From positions 62,001 to 126,000 of the forward strand of contig NZ_FUXW01000005.1 of NCBI RefSeq assembly GCF_900167005.1: a stretch of 64,000 nt of DNA, written 5' to 3'. Below the pieces are notes generated by a model. That model worked only from the letters and a program-made list of their open reading frames with translations. It ran no database searches and was not told where the DNA came from. The DNA is from Butyricicoccus pullicaecorum DSM 23266. Its GTDB lineage: Bacteria; Bacillota; Clostridia; Oscillospirales; Butyricicoccaceae. The position numbers and the translations under genes are program-made. Shown here one piece after another: positions 28,062 through 35,457 of this stretch; within the stretch, counting starts at the first letter, position 1, and every line of letters starts with the position of its first letter.

Positions 28062-28991
28062 ATGGATTTCGTTTCAAACCTGCTGAACGCACTGCCGGGT
28101 GCGGTCGCACAGGGACTGATCTGGGGTCTGATGGCGATTGGCGTGTACATCACCTATAAGGTCTTAGACCTTGCCGATCTGACCGTCGACGGCACTATGA
28201 GTATGGGCGGCGCGGTGTGCGTCATGCTGATGATGAACGGGGCAAATGTGTGGGTCGCCATGCTGTGCGCGTTCATCGCCGGTATGCTCGCTGGCGCTGT
28301 GACTGGTATTTTACATACGGGCATGGGCATCCCGGCCATCTTAGCCGGTATCCTGACTCAGCTCGCGCTCTATTCGATCAACCTGCGCATTCTGGGCAAT
28401 AAGGCAAACCAGGGCATCAACCCGGACAAGTACGACCTGCTGGTATCGCTGCGCAACGTCAAGGAAGTGTCGATTGCCAACCCGATTCTGGTCGCTGCCA
28501 TCTTCACCGTTGTCCTCATCGCGCTGCTTTACTGGTTCTTTGGTACCTCGCTCGGCTGCGGCATCCGTGCCACCGGCGCAAACCCGGACATGAGCCGTGC
28601 ACAGGGCATCAACGTTAACTTCAATAAGATTCTGGGTCTCATGCTGTCCAACGGTCTGGTCGCGCTGGCCAGCGCACTCTATGCCCAGTATCAGGGCTTT
28701 GCCGATGTCAACGCCGGCCGCGGTGCCATCGTCATCGGTCTGGCAGCCGTCATCATCGGTGAGGTTGTCTTCAGCCGTATTTTCCGCAATTTCGCACTCA
28801 AGCTGCTCGCAGTCGCACTGGGCGCGATCATCTACTACCTGGTCATCCAGATCGTCCTGACCTTGGGCATGAACAGCAACGACCTCAAGATGCTCTCGGC
28901 TATCGTCGTCGCCGTCTTCCTCGCTGTACCGTATTGGAAGGGCAAGTACTGGAACAAGTCCGGCAAGAAGGGAGAGGCAAAAAATGCTTAA
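28062..28991 (+). CDS. ABC transporter permease (BPD_transp_2 family)
   Basis: 309-residue membrane permease, about nine helices, of the branched-chain amino acid/TrpY type. GTSLGCGIRATGANPDMSRAQGI is the conserved cytoplasmic loop. Overlaps the ATPase gene by 8 bp. ATG at 28062 after GGAGGGAAAGT. Confidence 0.9.
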   Translation: MDFVSNLLNALPGAVAQGLIWGLMAIGVYITYKVLDLADLTVDGTMSMGGAVCVMLMMNGANVWVAMLCAFIAGMLAGAVTGILHTGMGIPAILAGILTQLALYSINLRILGNKANQGINPDKYDLLVSLRNVKEVSIANPILVAAIFTVVLIALLYWFFGTSLGCGIRATGANPDMSRAQGINVNFNKILGLMLSNGLVALASALYAQYQGFADVNAGRGAIVIGLAAVIIGEVVFSRIFRNFALKLLAVALGAIIYYLVIQIVLTLGMNSNDLKMLSAIVVAVFLAVPYWKGKYWNKSGKKGEAKNA

Positions 28992-29763
28992 ACTCAAAGA
29001 CGTTTACAAGACCTTCAACCGGGGTACGGTCAACGAGAAAAAGGCCATCGACGGCCTGAACCTGACGCTCGAGGACGGCGATTTCGTCACCGTCATCGGC
29101 GGCAACGGCGCGGGCAAGTCCACCACGCTCAACCTCATCGCGGGCGTGTTCCCGGTCGATTCGGGCAAGATCGTGCTCAACGGTCTGACCCTCAACAACC
29201 TGCCCGAGCACAAGCGCGCACGCTTCCTCGGCCGCGTCTTCCAGGACCCCATGCGCGGCACCGCGGCAACTATGGGCATCGAGGAAAACCTCGCACTGGC
29301 TTACCGCCGCGGCAAGATGCGCGGCCTAAGCTACGGCATCACCAATGAGGAGCGCAAGATCTACCGCGAGCGACTGGCAACCCTCGGTCTGGGTCTGGAA
29401 GACCGCATGACCAGTAAGGTCGGCCTGCTGTCGGGCGGCCAGCGTCAGGCGCTGACCCTGCTGATGGCAACGCTGCAAAAGCCCGACCTGCTGCTGCTCG
29501 ACGAGCATACCGCAGCACTCGACCCCAAGACCGCAGACAAGGTCTTGCAGCTGACCGAGGAGATCGTGGCACGCGACAAGCTGACAACGCTCATGGTCAC
29601 CCATAACATGAAGAATGCCATCCAGTACGGCAACCGTCTGATTATGATGGATGCGGGCAAGGTGGTCGTGGATATCCGCGGCGAGGAGAAAAAGAACCTG
29701 ACCGTGCGTGACCTGCTGGAAAAGTTCAATATCGAAAACGACCGCATGCTGCTGTCCGAATAA
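28984..29763 (+). CDS. ABC transporter ATP-binding protein
   Basis: 259-residue ATPase: Walker A GGNGAGKST (about 40-48), signature LSGGQRQALTLLMA, Walker B LLLLDEHTAALDP with Glu-His in place of the more common Glu-Pro, H-loop MVTHNMKNA. This EHTAALDP form is typical of the TrpZ-like group. Closes the importer operon. Confidence 0.92.
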   Translation: MLKLKDVYKTFNRGTVNEKKAIDGLNLTLEDGDFVTVIGGNGAGKSTTLNLIAGVFPVDSGKIVLNGLTLNNLPEHKRARFLGRVFQDPMRGTAATMGIEENLALAYRRGKMRGLSYGITNEERKIYRERLATLGLGLEDRMTSKVGLLSGGQRQALTLLMATLQKPDLLLLDEHTAALDPKTADKVLQLTEEIVARDKLTTLMVTHNMKNAIQYGNRLIMMDAGKVVVDIRGEEKKNLTVRDLLEKFNIENDRMLLSE

Positions 29764-29774
29764 GAAACAACAGC

Positions 29775-29811
29775 AAAGAGCTGTCCCCCTGTGGACAGCT
29801 CTTTTTTTATT
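29775..29811 (+). terminator. Terminator of the ABC importer operon
   Basis: Twelve-bp perfect stem AAAGAGCTGTCC/GGACAGCTCTTT followed by TTTT. Confidence 0.9.
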
Positions 29812-29824
29812 CTGCAAAAATTTT

Positions 29825-29853
29825 TGAAACGATTGCACCTTGCCAAACGTCTA
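29825..29853 (+). promoter_or_regulatory. ECF-type autoregulatory promoter
   Basis: TGAAAC (29825-29830), 17-bp spacer, CGTCTA (29848-29853): the consensus read by sigma-W/M-like ECF factors, placed 67 bp before an ECF sigma gene. Confidence 0.75.
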
Positions 29854-29920
29854 ATAGGCAGAAAACACAGTGGGCGAGAAAAACAGCCCGCCATTCTAAA
29901 ATAAAAAAGGAGGGAGCTTG

Positions 29921-30424
29921 ATGCATACCTCAGTGATTGACTTTGACACCTGCGGACAGCTGATTCACGCGTCACAGGATCGACTGTACCGTTTGGCTTA
30001 TTGCTACGTCAAAAACGAGCACGATGCGCTGGATATCGTCGGTGAGGCGACCTATAAAGCCTTGGTTTCGCTGCATACCTTGCAGCGCGCCGACCGGTTT
30101 GATGCCTGGATGACCAGTCTAGTCATTCATACCGCGCTGGACTGGCTGCGCAAGAACCGACGGCTAGTTCCGACCGAGCACGAAGTGCTGGATATCATCC
30201 CGGCACACGAGCCAGACCTCACCCCGGAAGAACAAATGGACCTGTACCACTTGCTGGACAGTCTGCCGACCGAGGAACGAACGTACCTGATCTTACACTA
30301 TTTTGAAGAGCGCAGCTTTCCCGAGATGGCAGAAATCCTGTCCATGCCGGAAGCAAAGCTCAAATCCCGTTTTTACCGCATTTTGCACCGCCTGCGTGCA
30401 CACTTGAAGGAGGAATCATTATGA
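29921..30424 (+). CDS. ECF RNA polymerase sigma factor
   Basis: 167 residues with region 2 (about 10-75; LYRLAYCYVKNEHDALDIVGEATYKAL) and region 4 (about 110-160; LPTEERTYLILHYFEERSFPEMAEILSMPEAKLKSRFYRILHRL read in parts). ATG at 29921 after AGGAGGGAG; a TTG three bases earlier is the alternative. The last four bases overlap the next start as ATGA. The preceding ECF-consensus promoter points to autoregulation. Confidence 0.93.
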   Translation: MHTSVIDFDTCGQLIHASQDRLYRLAYCYVKNEHDALDIVGEATYKALVSLHTLQRADRFDAWMTSLVIHTALDWLRKNRRLVPTEHEVLDIIPAHEPDLTPEEQMDLYHLLDSLPTEERTYLILHYFEERSFPEMAEILSMPEAKLKSRFYRILHRLRAHLKEESL

Positions 30425-31281
30425 AACGCCAACAGCCCGAACGCTATCAGGATATCCCGATCCCGGACGCACTGGGAGATGTCATCGACCGCGCAGCCGC
30501 ACGCGCCAAGCACCAGCGCCGCCGTCGTCCGCTCGTGCGCACCGGCATCTGTGCCGCTGCCGCACTGTGCGTGCTGACCGTGACCGCAAATTCGCCTCTG
30601 GCTGCACAGGCAGTACACATCCCGGTATTGGGTACGGTCGTACAGATGCTGCACATCGGCAGCGGCGGCGTGCAGACCGACGGTCTGGCCGTCCATGCAG
30701 CAGGTGAGGGCAGCAAGGCCGACATCCTGTTCACCGAGACCGAGGGCAGCGCAGATTTCGCACCGTCCTACACGGCAAAGACCTATCGCGCACCGAACCG
30801 CGTGGTTCTGTCGCTCGGCGGCGTGCGCCTGGCCGACCGTCAGGCGGTCTGCGATACTCTGACCCAGACCGAAGGCGTGCGCGACGCATACTTTGCCATG
30901 GTGCTGGACGACTCGGCGATGCAGCTGGTTATCGAACTGGAACCCGGCTATACGTATGAGATCACCGAGCGCGCTGAACCGGCTGGTTTGACCTTTACGT
31001 TCACCAAGGACGATACCCAGACCGATTCCGCACCGGTCTATTACCTGCGCACAGAGGCGATGCCCTACGGCGAGAGCCTTGGCATTGCGGCAGAACGCTT
31101 CTGGGGTCAGGAGACAACGCAGGTTCGCACCGAGGAGGGCAATTATATCGTGACCGTGGGCGAGTACCAGAGCGAGAGCGAGGCACAGAGCGCACTTGAT
31201 GCCCTGAATGCTGAACTCGGCGAGACAGGACTCACCATCGCCAGCAGCCTGCCCGATGAACGCCCGCACGACGCAGAGTAA
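30421..31281 (+). CDS. Membrane-anchored anti-sigma-type partner (DUF4179-like)
   Basis: 286 residues: a cytoplasmic basic segment (about 1-40), one membrane helix (about 41-60), and a long extracytoplasmic part. Translationally coupled to the ECF sigma gene, the usual place of an anti-sigma factor. The N-terminus lacks an HHCC zinc motif, so the sigma-binding mode would be of the DUF4179/RsgI-like kind. The last 40 residues (YIVTVGEYQSESEAQSALDAL) resemble a SPOR peptidoglycan-binding fold. Role in cell-envelope sensing is inference. Confidence 0.72.
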   Translation: MKRQQPERYQDIPIPDALGDVIDRAAARAKHQRRRRPLVRTGICAAAALCVLTVTANSPLAAQAVHIPVLGTVVQMLHIGSGGVQTDGLAVHAAGEGSKADILFTETEGSADFAPSYTAKTYRAPNRVVLSLGGVRLADRQAVCDTLTQTEGVRDAYFAMVLDDSAMQLVIELEPGYTYEITERAEPAGLTFTFTKDDTQTDSAPVYYLRTEAMPYGESLGIAAERFWGQETTQVRTEEGNYIVTVGEYQSESEAQSALDALNAELGETGLTIASSLPDERPHDAE

Positions 31282-31282
31282 T

Positions 31283-31466
31283 CCCGCCCGTGGGCGAATT
31301 GAAGCTTTCGCTCAAGCCTTTCTCGAAAGGCTTGCGGGTTCGCAGGGCAGCGCCCTGCGTCGCCGTCCGCAGACGGCGAAATCCCCAATTGAAACCCGGT
31401 GTCCGTCCCGGGTTTCAATTTAAATAAACCCAACAAAAAGACCGTCCCTTCGGACGGTCTTTTCTT
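31283..31466. repeat. Convergent-junction hairpin repeat, copy C (short form)
   Basis: Half-length member starting two bases after the upstream stop. Order: CCCGCCC end, the GAAGCTTTCGCTCAAGCC terminal module, hairpin with CGCAGGGC/GCCCTGCG arms (changed on both sides relative to the CTCAGGGC arms elsewhere), CGCCGTC/GACGGCG, TTGAAACCCGG/CCGGGTTTCAA, and the terminator-like AAAAAGACCGTCC/GGACGGTCTTTT. It stops there, four bases before the ATPase stop codon. Confidence 0.9.
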
Positions 31467-31470
31467 ATTG

Positions 31471-33354
31471 TTATAGATTCTTCACAAACAGCGCACGAAT
31501 CGCATTCAGCACCGCCAGAATCATCACACCAACATCGGCAAAAATCGCAAGCCACATGTTGGCCAGACCCAGCGCGCCGAGCACCAGACAGATCAGCTTA
31601 ATGCCAATCGCAAACACAATGTTCTGATAGACAATGCGCAGACACTTGCGCGAAATCTTGACCGCCTTGACGATCTTGAGCGGGTCGTCGTCCATGAGTA
31701 CCACGTCTGCTGCCTCGATGGCCGCATCCGAACCCATCGCACCCATCGCAATGCCGATGTCCGCACGGGACAGTACGGGCGCATCGTTGATGCCGTCACC
31801 GACAAAGGCCAGCTTGCCGCCGGATGGCTTGTTTTGCAGCAGGGACTCGACCTTTTCCACCTTGTCTGCGGGCAGAAGCTCGCTGTATACCTCGTCAATG
31901 CCCAGCTCGTCGGCGACCTGACGGGCAACCGGGTCGATATCGCCGGTGAGCATAATGGTCTTTTGGATGCCCGCACGGTGCAGGTCGTGGATGGCCTGCT
32001 TGGAATGAGGCTTGATGACGTCGGAAATGACGATATGACCGGCATAGGCACCATTTACCGCCATGTGAATGATGGTGCCGACGTGATGGCAGGGAATGAA
32101 GTCGATGCCGAGCCGCTTCATCAGCTTGTCATTGCCTGCGGCGACTTCCATACCGTCTACCTTGGCGATCACACCGTTGCCGCTGATCTCCTGAATGTCG
32201 GATACCCGGCTGCGGTCGACCGGCTTGCCGTAGGCACGCTGCAGGCTGCGGCTGATGGGGTGAGAGGACGCACTCTCTGCGAGCGCAGCCAATTCGAGCA
32301 GTTTTTCGTCCTCGAGCTTGTTGTGATGGATGCCGCTGACCTCGAATACGCCCTGGGTGAGCGTGCCGGTCTTGTCAAACACAATGGCTTTGACCTGAGA
32401 CAGCGTTTCCAGATAGTTGGAACCCTTGATGAGCACACCGGCGTTGCTTGCACCGCCGATACCGGCAAAGAAGCTCAGCGGAATACTGATGACCAGCGCA
32501 CAGGGGCAGCTGATGACCAGGAAGGTGAGCGCACGGTACAGCCAGTCGCCCCAATCGGCGGGCAGGTCAAGCAGGAACATGCGCACCAGCGGGGGCAGAA
32601 TAAGCAGGGCAAGCGCACTGTAACAGACGGCGGGAGTGTAGACACGGGCGAAGCGGGAGATGAACGCCTCGGAACGCGACTTGCGCGAGCTGGCGTTCTC
32701 GACCAGATCGAGAATCTTGGATACGGTCGACTCACCGAACTCACGGGTCGTGCGAATCTTGAGCACGCCGCTGAGGTTGATGCAGCCGCTGATGATTTCA
32801 TCCCCGGGTGCGGTCTCGCGGGGCAGGCTCTCGCCGGTCAGGGCGCTGGTGTCCAGCGTGGACGAGCCCTCGACGATCACGCCGTCGATCGGGACTTTCT
32901 CACCCGGCTGCACGACGATGATCGTGCCGACCTCGACCTCGTCCGGGTCGACCTGCTCGAGTGCACCGTCCTGCTCGATGTTGGCGTAGTCCGGGCGGAT
33001 GTCCATGAGCTGGCTGATGTTGCGGCGGCTCTTGCCGACCGCGTAGCTCTGGAACCACTCACCGACCTGATAGAACAGCATAACGCCGATGGCCTCGGTG
33101 TAGTCGCCGCTCTGGGTCAGTCCGAGCACGATGGCGCCCACGGTGGCGACCGCCATCAGGAAGTTTTCGTCGAAGGGCTGACGGTTTTTGACGCCTTTTC
33201 CGGCTTTGATGAGGATATCATAGCCGATGATGGCGTAGGGAATCATGTACAGGACAAAGCGCAGAATGCCGCTTGCCGGGACAAAGTGCAGCACCACCAT
33301 GAGCACGGCGGCGATGAGGATGCGTATAAGCATCTTTTTTTGTTTTTTGTTCAT
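31471..33354 (-). CDS. Heavy-metal translocating P-type ATPase (Zn/Cd/Co type)
   Basis: 627-residue P1B ATPase exporting soft metals. Eight helices; metal site SCPCAL in helix 6 (about 288-293), phosphorylation DKTGTLTQG, SSHPIS, MLTGD and GDGINDAP are intact. Unlike most relatives it has no N-terminal HMA domain, starting directly with the first helix; an HMA protein is encoded separately just upstream. CPC with the ArsR/CadC-type regulator suggests Zn/Cd/Pb rather than Cu; inference. Confidence 0.93.
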   Translation of the reverse strand: MNKKQKKMLIRILIAAVLMVVLHFVPASGILRFVLYMIPYAIIGYDILIKAGKGVKNRQPFDENFLMAVATVGAIVLGLTQSGDYTEAIGVMLFYQVGEWFQSYAVGKSRRNISQLMDIRPDYANIEQDGALEQVDPDEVEVGTIIVVQPGEKVPIDGVIVEGSSTLDTSALTGESLPRETAPGDEIISGCINLSGVLKIRTTREFGESTVSKILDLVENASSRKSRSEAFISRFARVYTPAVCYSALALLILPPLVRMFLLDLPADWGDWLYRALTFLVISCPCALVISIPLSFFAGIGGASNAGVLIKGSNYLETLSQVKAIVFDKTGTLTQGVFEVSGIHHNKLEDEKLLELAALAESASSHPISRSLQRAYGKPVDRSRVSDIQEISGNGVIAKVDGMEVAAGNDKLMKRLGIDFIPCHHVGTIIHMAVNGAYAGHIVISDVIKPHSKQAIHDLHRAGIQKTIMLTGDIDPVARQVADELGIDEVYSELLPADKVEKVESLLQNKPSGGKLAFVGDGINDAPVLSRADIGIAMGAMGSDAAIEAADVVLMDDDPLKIVKAVKISRKCLRIVYQNIVFAIGIKLICLVLGALGLANMWLAIFADVGVMILAVLNAIRALFVKNL

Positions 33355-33478
33355 GGAAGATCGTCCTCCGCAACGTAGATTATATGTGAATGACTGCTCA
33401 TATATTCATCTGAGAGAAAGCACTCCCGCAGCGGACAGACCGGTGAAAAGAGTGCTTTCGATCGGACAAAATGAGAGA

Positions 33479-33697
33479 TCAGAGGAAGATTTCGCAGTCG
33501 TCCTCGACCTTTTTGCAGTTTTTGAGAACTTCCTGCATGACAGCCTTGGGGTCCTGACCGTCCTCGAACTCGACGATCATCTTGAGGGTCATAAAGTTGA
33601 CGGTTGCAGCCTTGACACCGGGGGTATTGTTTGCGGCCTGCTCCATCTTGTTGGCACAGTTTGCGCAGTCGACGTCGATCTTGTATGTCTTTTTCAT
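33479..33697 (-). CDS. Heavy-metal-associated (HMA) domain chaperone
   Basis: 72-residue ferredoxin-like metallochaperone with DCANCANKME in place of the usual GMTCxxC, and a C-terminal acidic/Cys tail (CKKVEDDCEIFL) that adds two possible metal ligands. ATG at 33697 after GAGGAG. Precedes the P-type ATPase by 124 bp and probably supplies the domain missing from it. Confidence 0.88.
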   Translation of the reverse strand: MKKTYKIDVDCANCANKMEQAANNTPGVKAATVNFMTLKMIVEFEDGQDPKAVMQEVLKNCKKVEDDCEIFL

Positions 33698-33725
33698 GAA
33701 GGTAGCTCCTCTCAAACACTTGAAC

Positions 33726-33745
33726 GATTAAACATATATTTAATC
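33726..33745. promoter_or_regulatory. ArsR/CadC-type operator between ATPase genes and regulator
   Basis: GATTAAA-CATATA-TTTAATC, a perfect dyad of the size and composition bound by CadC/SmtB proteins, in the 193-bp divergent gap and 28 bp before the HMA start. Confidence 0.7.
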
Positions 33746-33890
33746 TTTGTGCTTTCATTATACCTGCGCCCTCGGGGAAAGTCAACAGGGCAGACCGGAT
33801 TTTTTTCACCGAATTGCAGGACAGCAAAAGACCGTTCCGTTTGACGGGAAAATGTGCTAAAATAGGGATAAAGCAGGAGGAATGCACCCT

Positions 33891-34268
33891 ATGTCAAAGA
33901 TTCAATTACCGCACGATCATGGTCAGAACGTAGAGGTCATGTTTGACCATATGCCGGGTTCGGATGCGTTTCAGATGGTGTCCGACGTGTTCAAGCAGCT
34001 CGGTGACAGCAGCCGCCTGCGTATCTTCTGGATTTTATGCCATTGCGAGGAATGCGTGATGAATTTGTCGGCGCTGGTGGATATGAGCAGCCCGGCGGTG
34101 TCCCATCACTTGAAACAGCTCAAAGCCGGGGGCTTGGTTGTCAGTCGGAGAGAGGGTAAAGAGGTCTATTATAAGGCGGCGGATACGCGCGAAGCCGAAC
34201 TGCTGCATCGTATGATTGAGACCTTGATCGAGGTGACTTGTCCGAAGTTGTGTGCGCATGAACATTGA
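33891..34268 (+). CDS. ArsR/SmtB-family metal-sensing repressor
   Basis: 125 residues: His-rich N-terminus (LPHDHGQ), winged helix (FKQLGDSSRLRIFWILCHCEECVMNLSALV, SSPAVSHHLKQLKAGGLV), and C-terminal CPKLCAHEH. The CHCEECV segment corresponds to the alpha-3 metal site (CadC/ArsR). The ATG at 33891 has AGGAGG ten bases upstream; an ATG three codons earlier is too close. Divergent from the HMA-ATPase pair, which it most likely represses until metal binds. Confidence 0.92.
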   Translation: MSKIQLPHDHGQNVEVMFDHMPGSDAFQMVSDVFKQLGDSSRLRIFWILCHCEECVMNLSALVDMSSPAVSHHLKQLKAGGLVVSRREGKEVYYKAADTREAELLHRMIETLIEVTCPKLCAHEH

Positions 34269-34277
34269 CGGATGAAC

Positions 34278-34642
34278 TAATCCCGCCCGCAGGCGACAAG
34301 CGGGTCCGGGCCTGCGGCCCGGCGCGGTCCAGCCGCGCAGGCTGGCCCGTCCAGGTGGAACCTGGTCGCGCTCCGCAGAGCGCGAAACTCCTTTTGATTC
34401 CCGGTGTCCGACCCGGGAATCAACCTAAACAAACAAAAGAAAAAGACCAACCGGAAGGTTGGTCTTTTTAAGAATTGCGCGACCTGCGGGTCGCGCTTTT
34501 TTGTTCTTTTTTAGTTGATTTTCGCAGGAGCGAAAATCAAAAAGGGGATTCCGGACTCTGCGGAGTCCGTCTCAGGGCTCTGCCCTGAGAACCCGCAAAC
34601 CTTTGAAAAGGTTTGATCCAAACTTCAATAGGGGTGCGGTGC
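34278..34642. repeat. Convergent-junction hairpin repeat, copy D
   Basis: Reverse orientation to A, B and F. Left end is a third subtype (CCCGCCCGC, then a hairpin CCAGGT/ACCTGG). It continues CGCGCTC/GAGCGCG, GATTCCCGG/CCGGGAATC, AAAAAGACCAACC/GGTTGGTCTTTTT, GCGCGACC/GGTCGCGC, GATTTTCGC/GCGAAAATC, CGGACTC/GAGTCCG, CTCAGGGC/GCCCTGAG and the AAACCTTTGAAAAGGTTTG end. Fills the ArsR-to-34648 convergent gap. Confidence 0.9.
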
Positions 34643-34647
34643 AAGGC

Positions 34648-35010
34648 TCACTTGCGATACACGTACACGACCTTTTTATCTTCCGTCCGTTCCTCGATCA
34701 GCTTCTGCTTTACCATATATGGCAGGAGCGAATCCAGAAACTTCTTCGGATCTTTAACCTCAATACCATTGCGCGAGAACGGCTGACGCGCAGACAGGCC
34801 GGAAACAACCTTTTCCAGCTCCTTCCGGGTCATCGCACCGTTTTTTTTCAGTGCCTTGCGGACGCGGCTCACGCCCTTGGCCGAAAGCATGCTGTTGAGG
34901 TCCCGCGCCTGATTGCGCGCACGCCACAAGCCCCAGGCGTAAATGAGCGCGGTCGCCAGTGCAAACAGCAGCACATAGGGCACATAGCTCAGATACTCAA
35001 AGTAGGTCAT
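34648..35010 (-). CDS. Membrane-anchored winged-helix-like protein of unknown function
   Basis: 120 residues: one N-terminal membrane helix (about 9-28), then a basic cytoplasmic domain with helix-turn-helix character (RVRKALKKNGAMTRKELEKVVSGL, FLDSLLPYMVKQKLIEERTEDKKVVYVYRK). Its start overlaps the preceding stop as ATGA, so it is co-translated with the PqqD-like gene. No family recognised. Confidence 0.65.
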   Translation of the reverse strand: MTYFEYLSYVPYVLLFALATALIYAWGLWRARNQARDLNSMLSAKGVSRVRKALKKNGAMTRKELEKVVSGLSARQPFSRNGIEVKDPKKFLDSLLPYMVKQKLIEERTEDKKVVYVYRK

Positions 35011-35363
35011 TGACCTTCCTCCTTCCAGGAGATGATCTTGTGATCGTGCATGATCTCAAGGAACTTGATCAGACGCGACAGCGCCTTGTCCATCTCACCG
35101 AAATGTGCTTCCAGTTCCTGCGAGAGGGTATATACGTTCTTTTCCCCATCAATCGCCTGCCAGACAAAACTGCCGTAAGCGTCGAGCTTGATGTCGCTGA
35201 CGCGCGGACGGCGGAAAAAGCGCTGGGCGATGCGATGGTAGAAGCCCTGCCACTCGACCGCGATGGTGACGATGCCGTCATCGGCGACGGTGAAGTCGAA
35301 CGAGGGGTTGCGCACCGGGACAAAGTCCAGATAATTCTTCCCGGCGTCTTTCTTTTTTGCCAT
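35007..35363 (-). CDS. PqqD-family peptide-binding protein
   Basis: 118 residues; the core (FDFTVADDGIVTIAVEWQGF, KLDAYGSFVWQAIDGEKNVYTLSQELEAHFG) matches the PqqD/RiPP recognition element fold (PF05402), which delivers precursor peptides to maturases. No radical-SAM or precursor gene is adjacent, so it may serve another role. ATG at 35363; longer in-frame start rejected for lack of a ribosome-binding site. Confidence 0.72.
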   Translation of the reverse strand: MAKKKDAGKNYLDFVPVRNPSFDFTVADDGIVTIAVEWQGFYHRIAQRFFRRPRVSDIKLDAYGSFVWQAIDGEKNVYTLSQELEAHFGEMDKALSRLIKFLEIMHDHKIISWKEEGQ

Positions 35364-35387
35364 AGTGAAACTCCTTTGTCGTAAGGG

Positions 35388-35427
35388 AAAAAGATGCAGC
35401 CGGCCCAAAAAGCGGGCGGGCTGCATC
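35388..35427 (-). terminator. Terminator of the OPT transporter gene
   Basis: Minus strand GATGCAGCC/GGCTGCATC stem with internal GC pairs followed by TTTTT. Confidence 0.8.
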
Positions 35428-35457
35428 GGGGCAAATGCTGTATCTCAGAGTGAAAAA

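Noticed and set aside
31834-33378. 514-residue rightward open frame opposite the P-type ATPase
   Set aside because: Antisense shadow of an intact ATPase; no homology or start signal.
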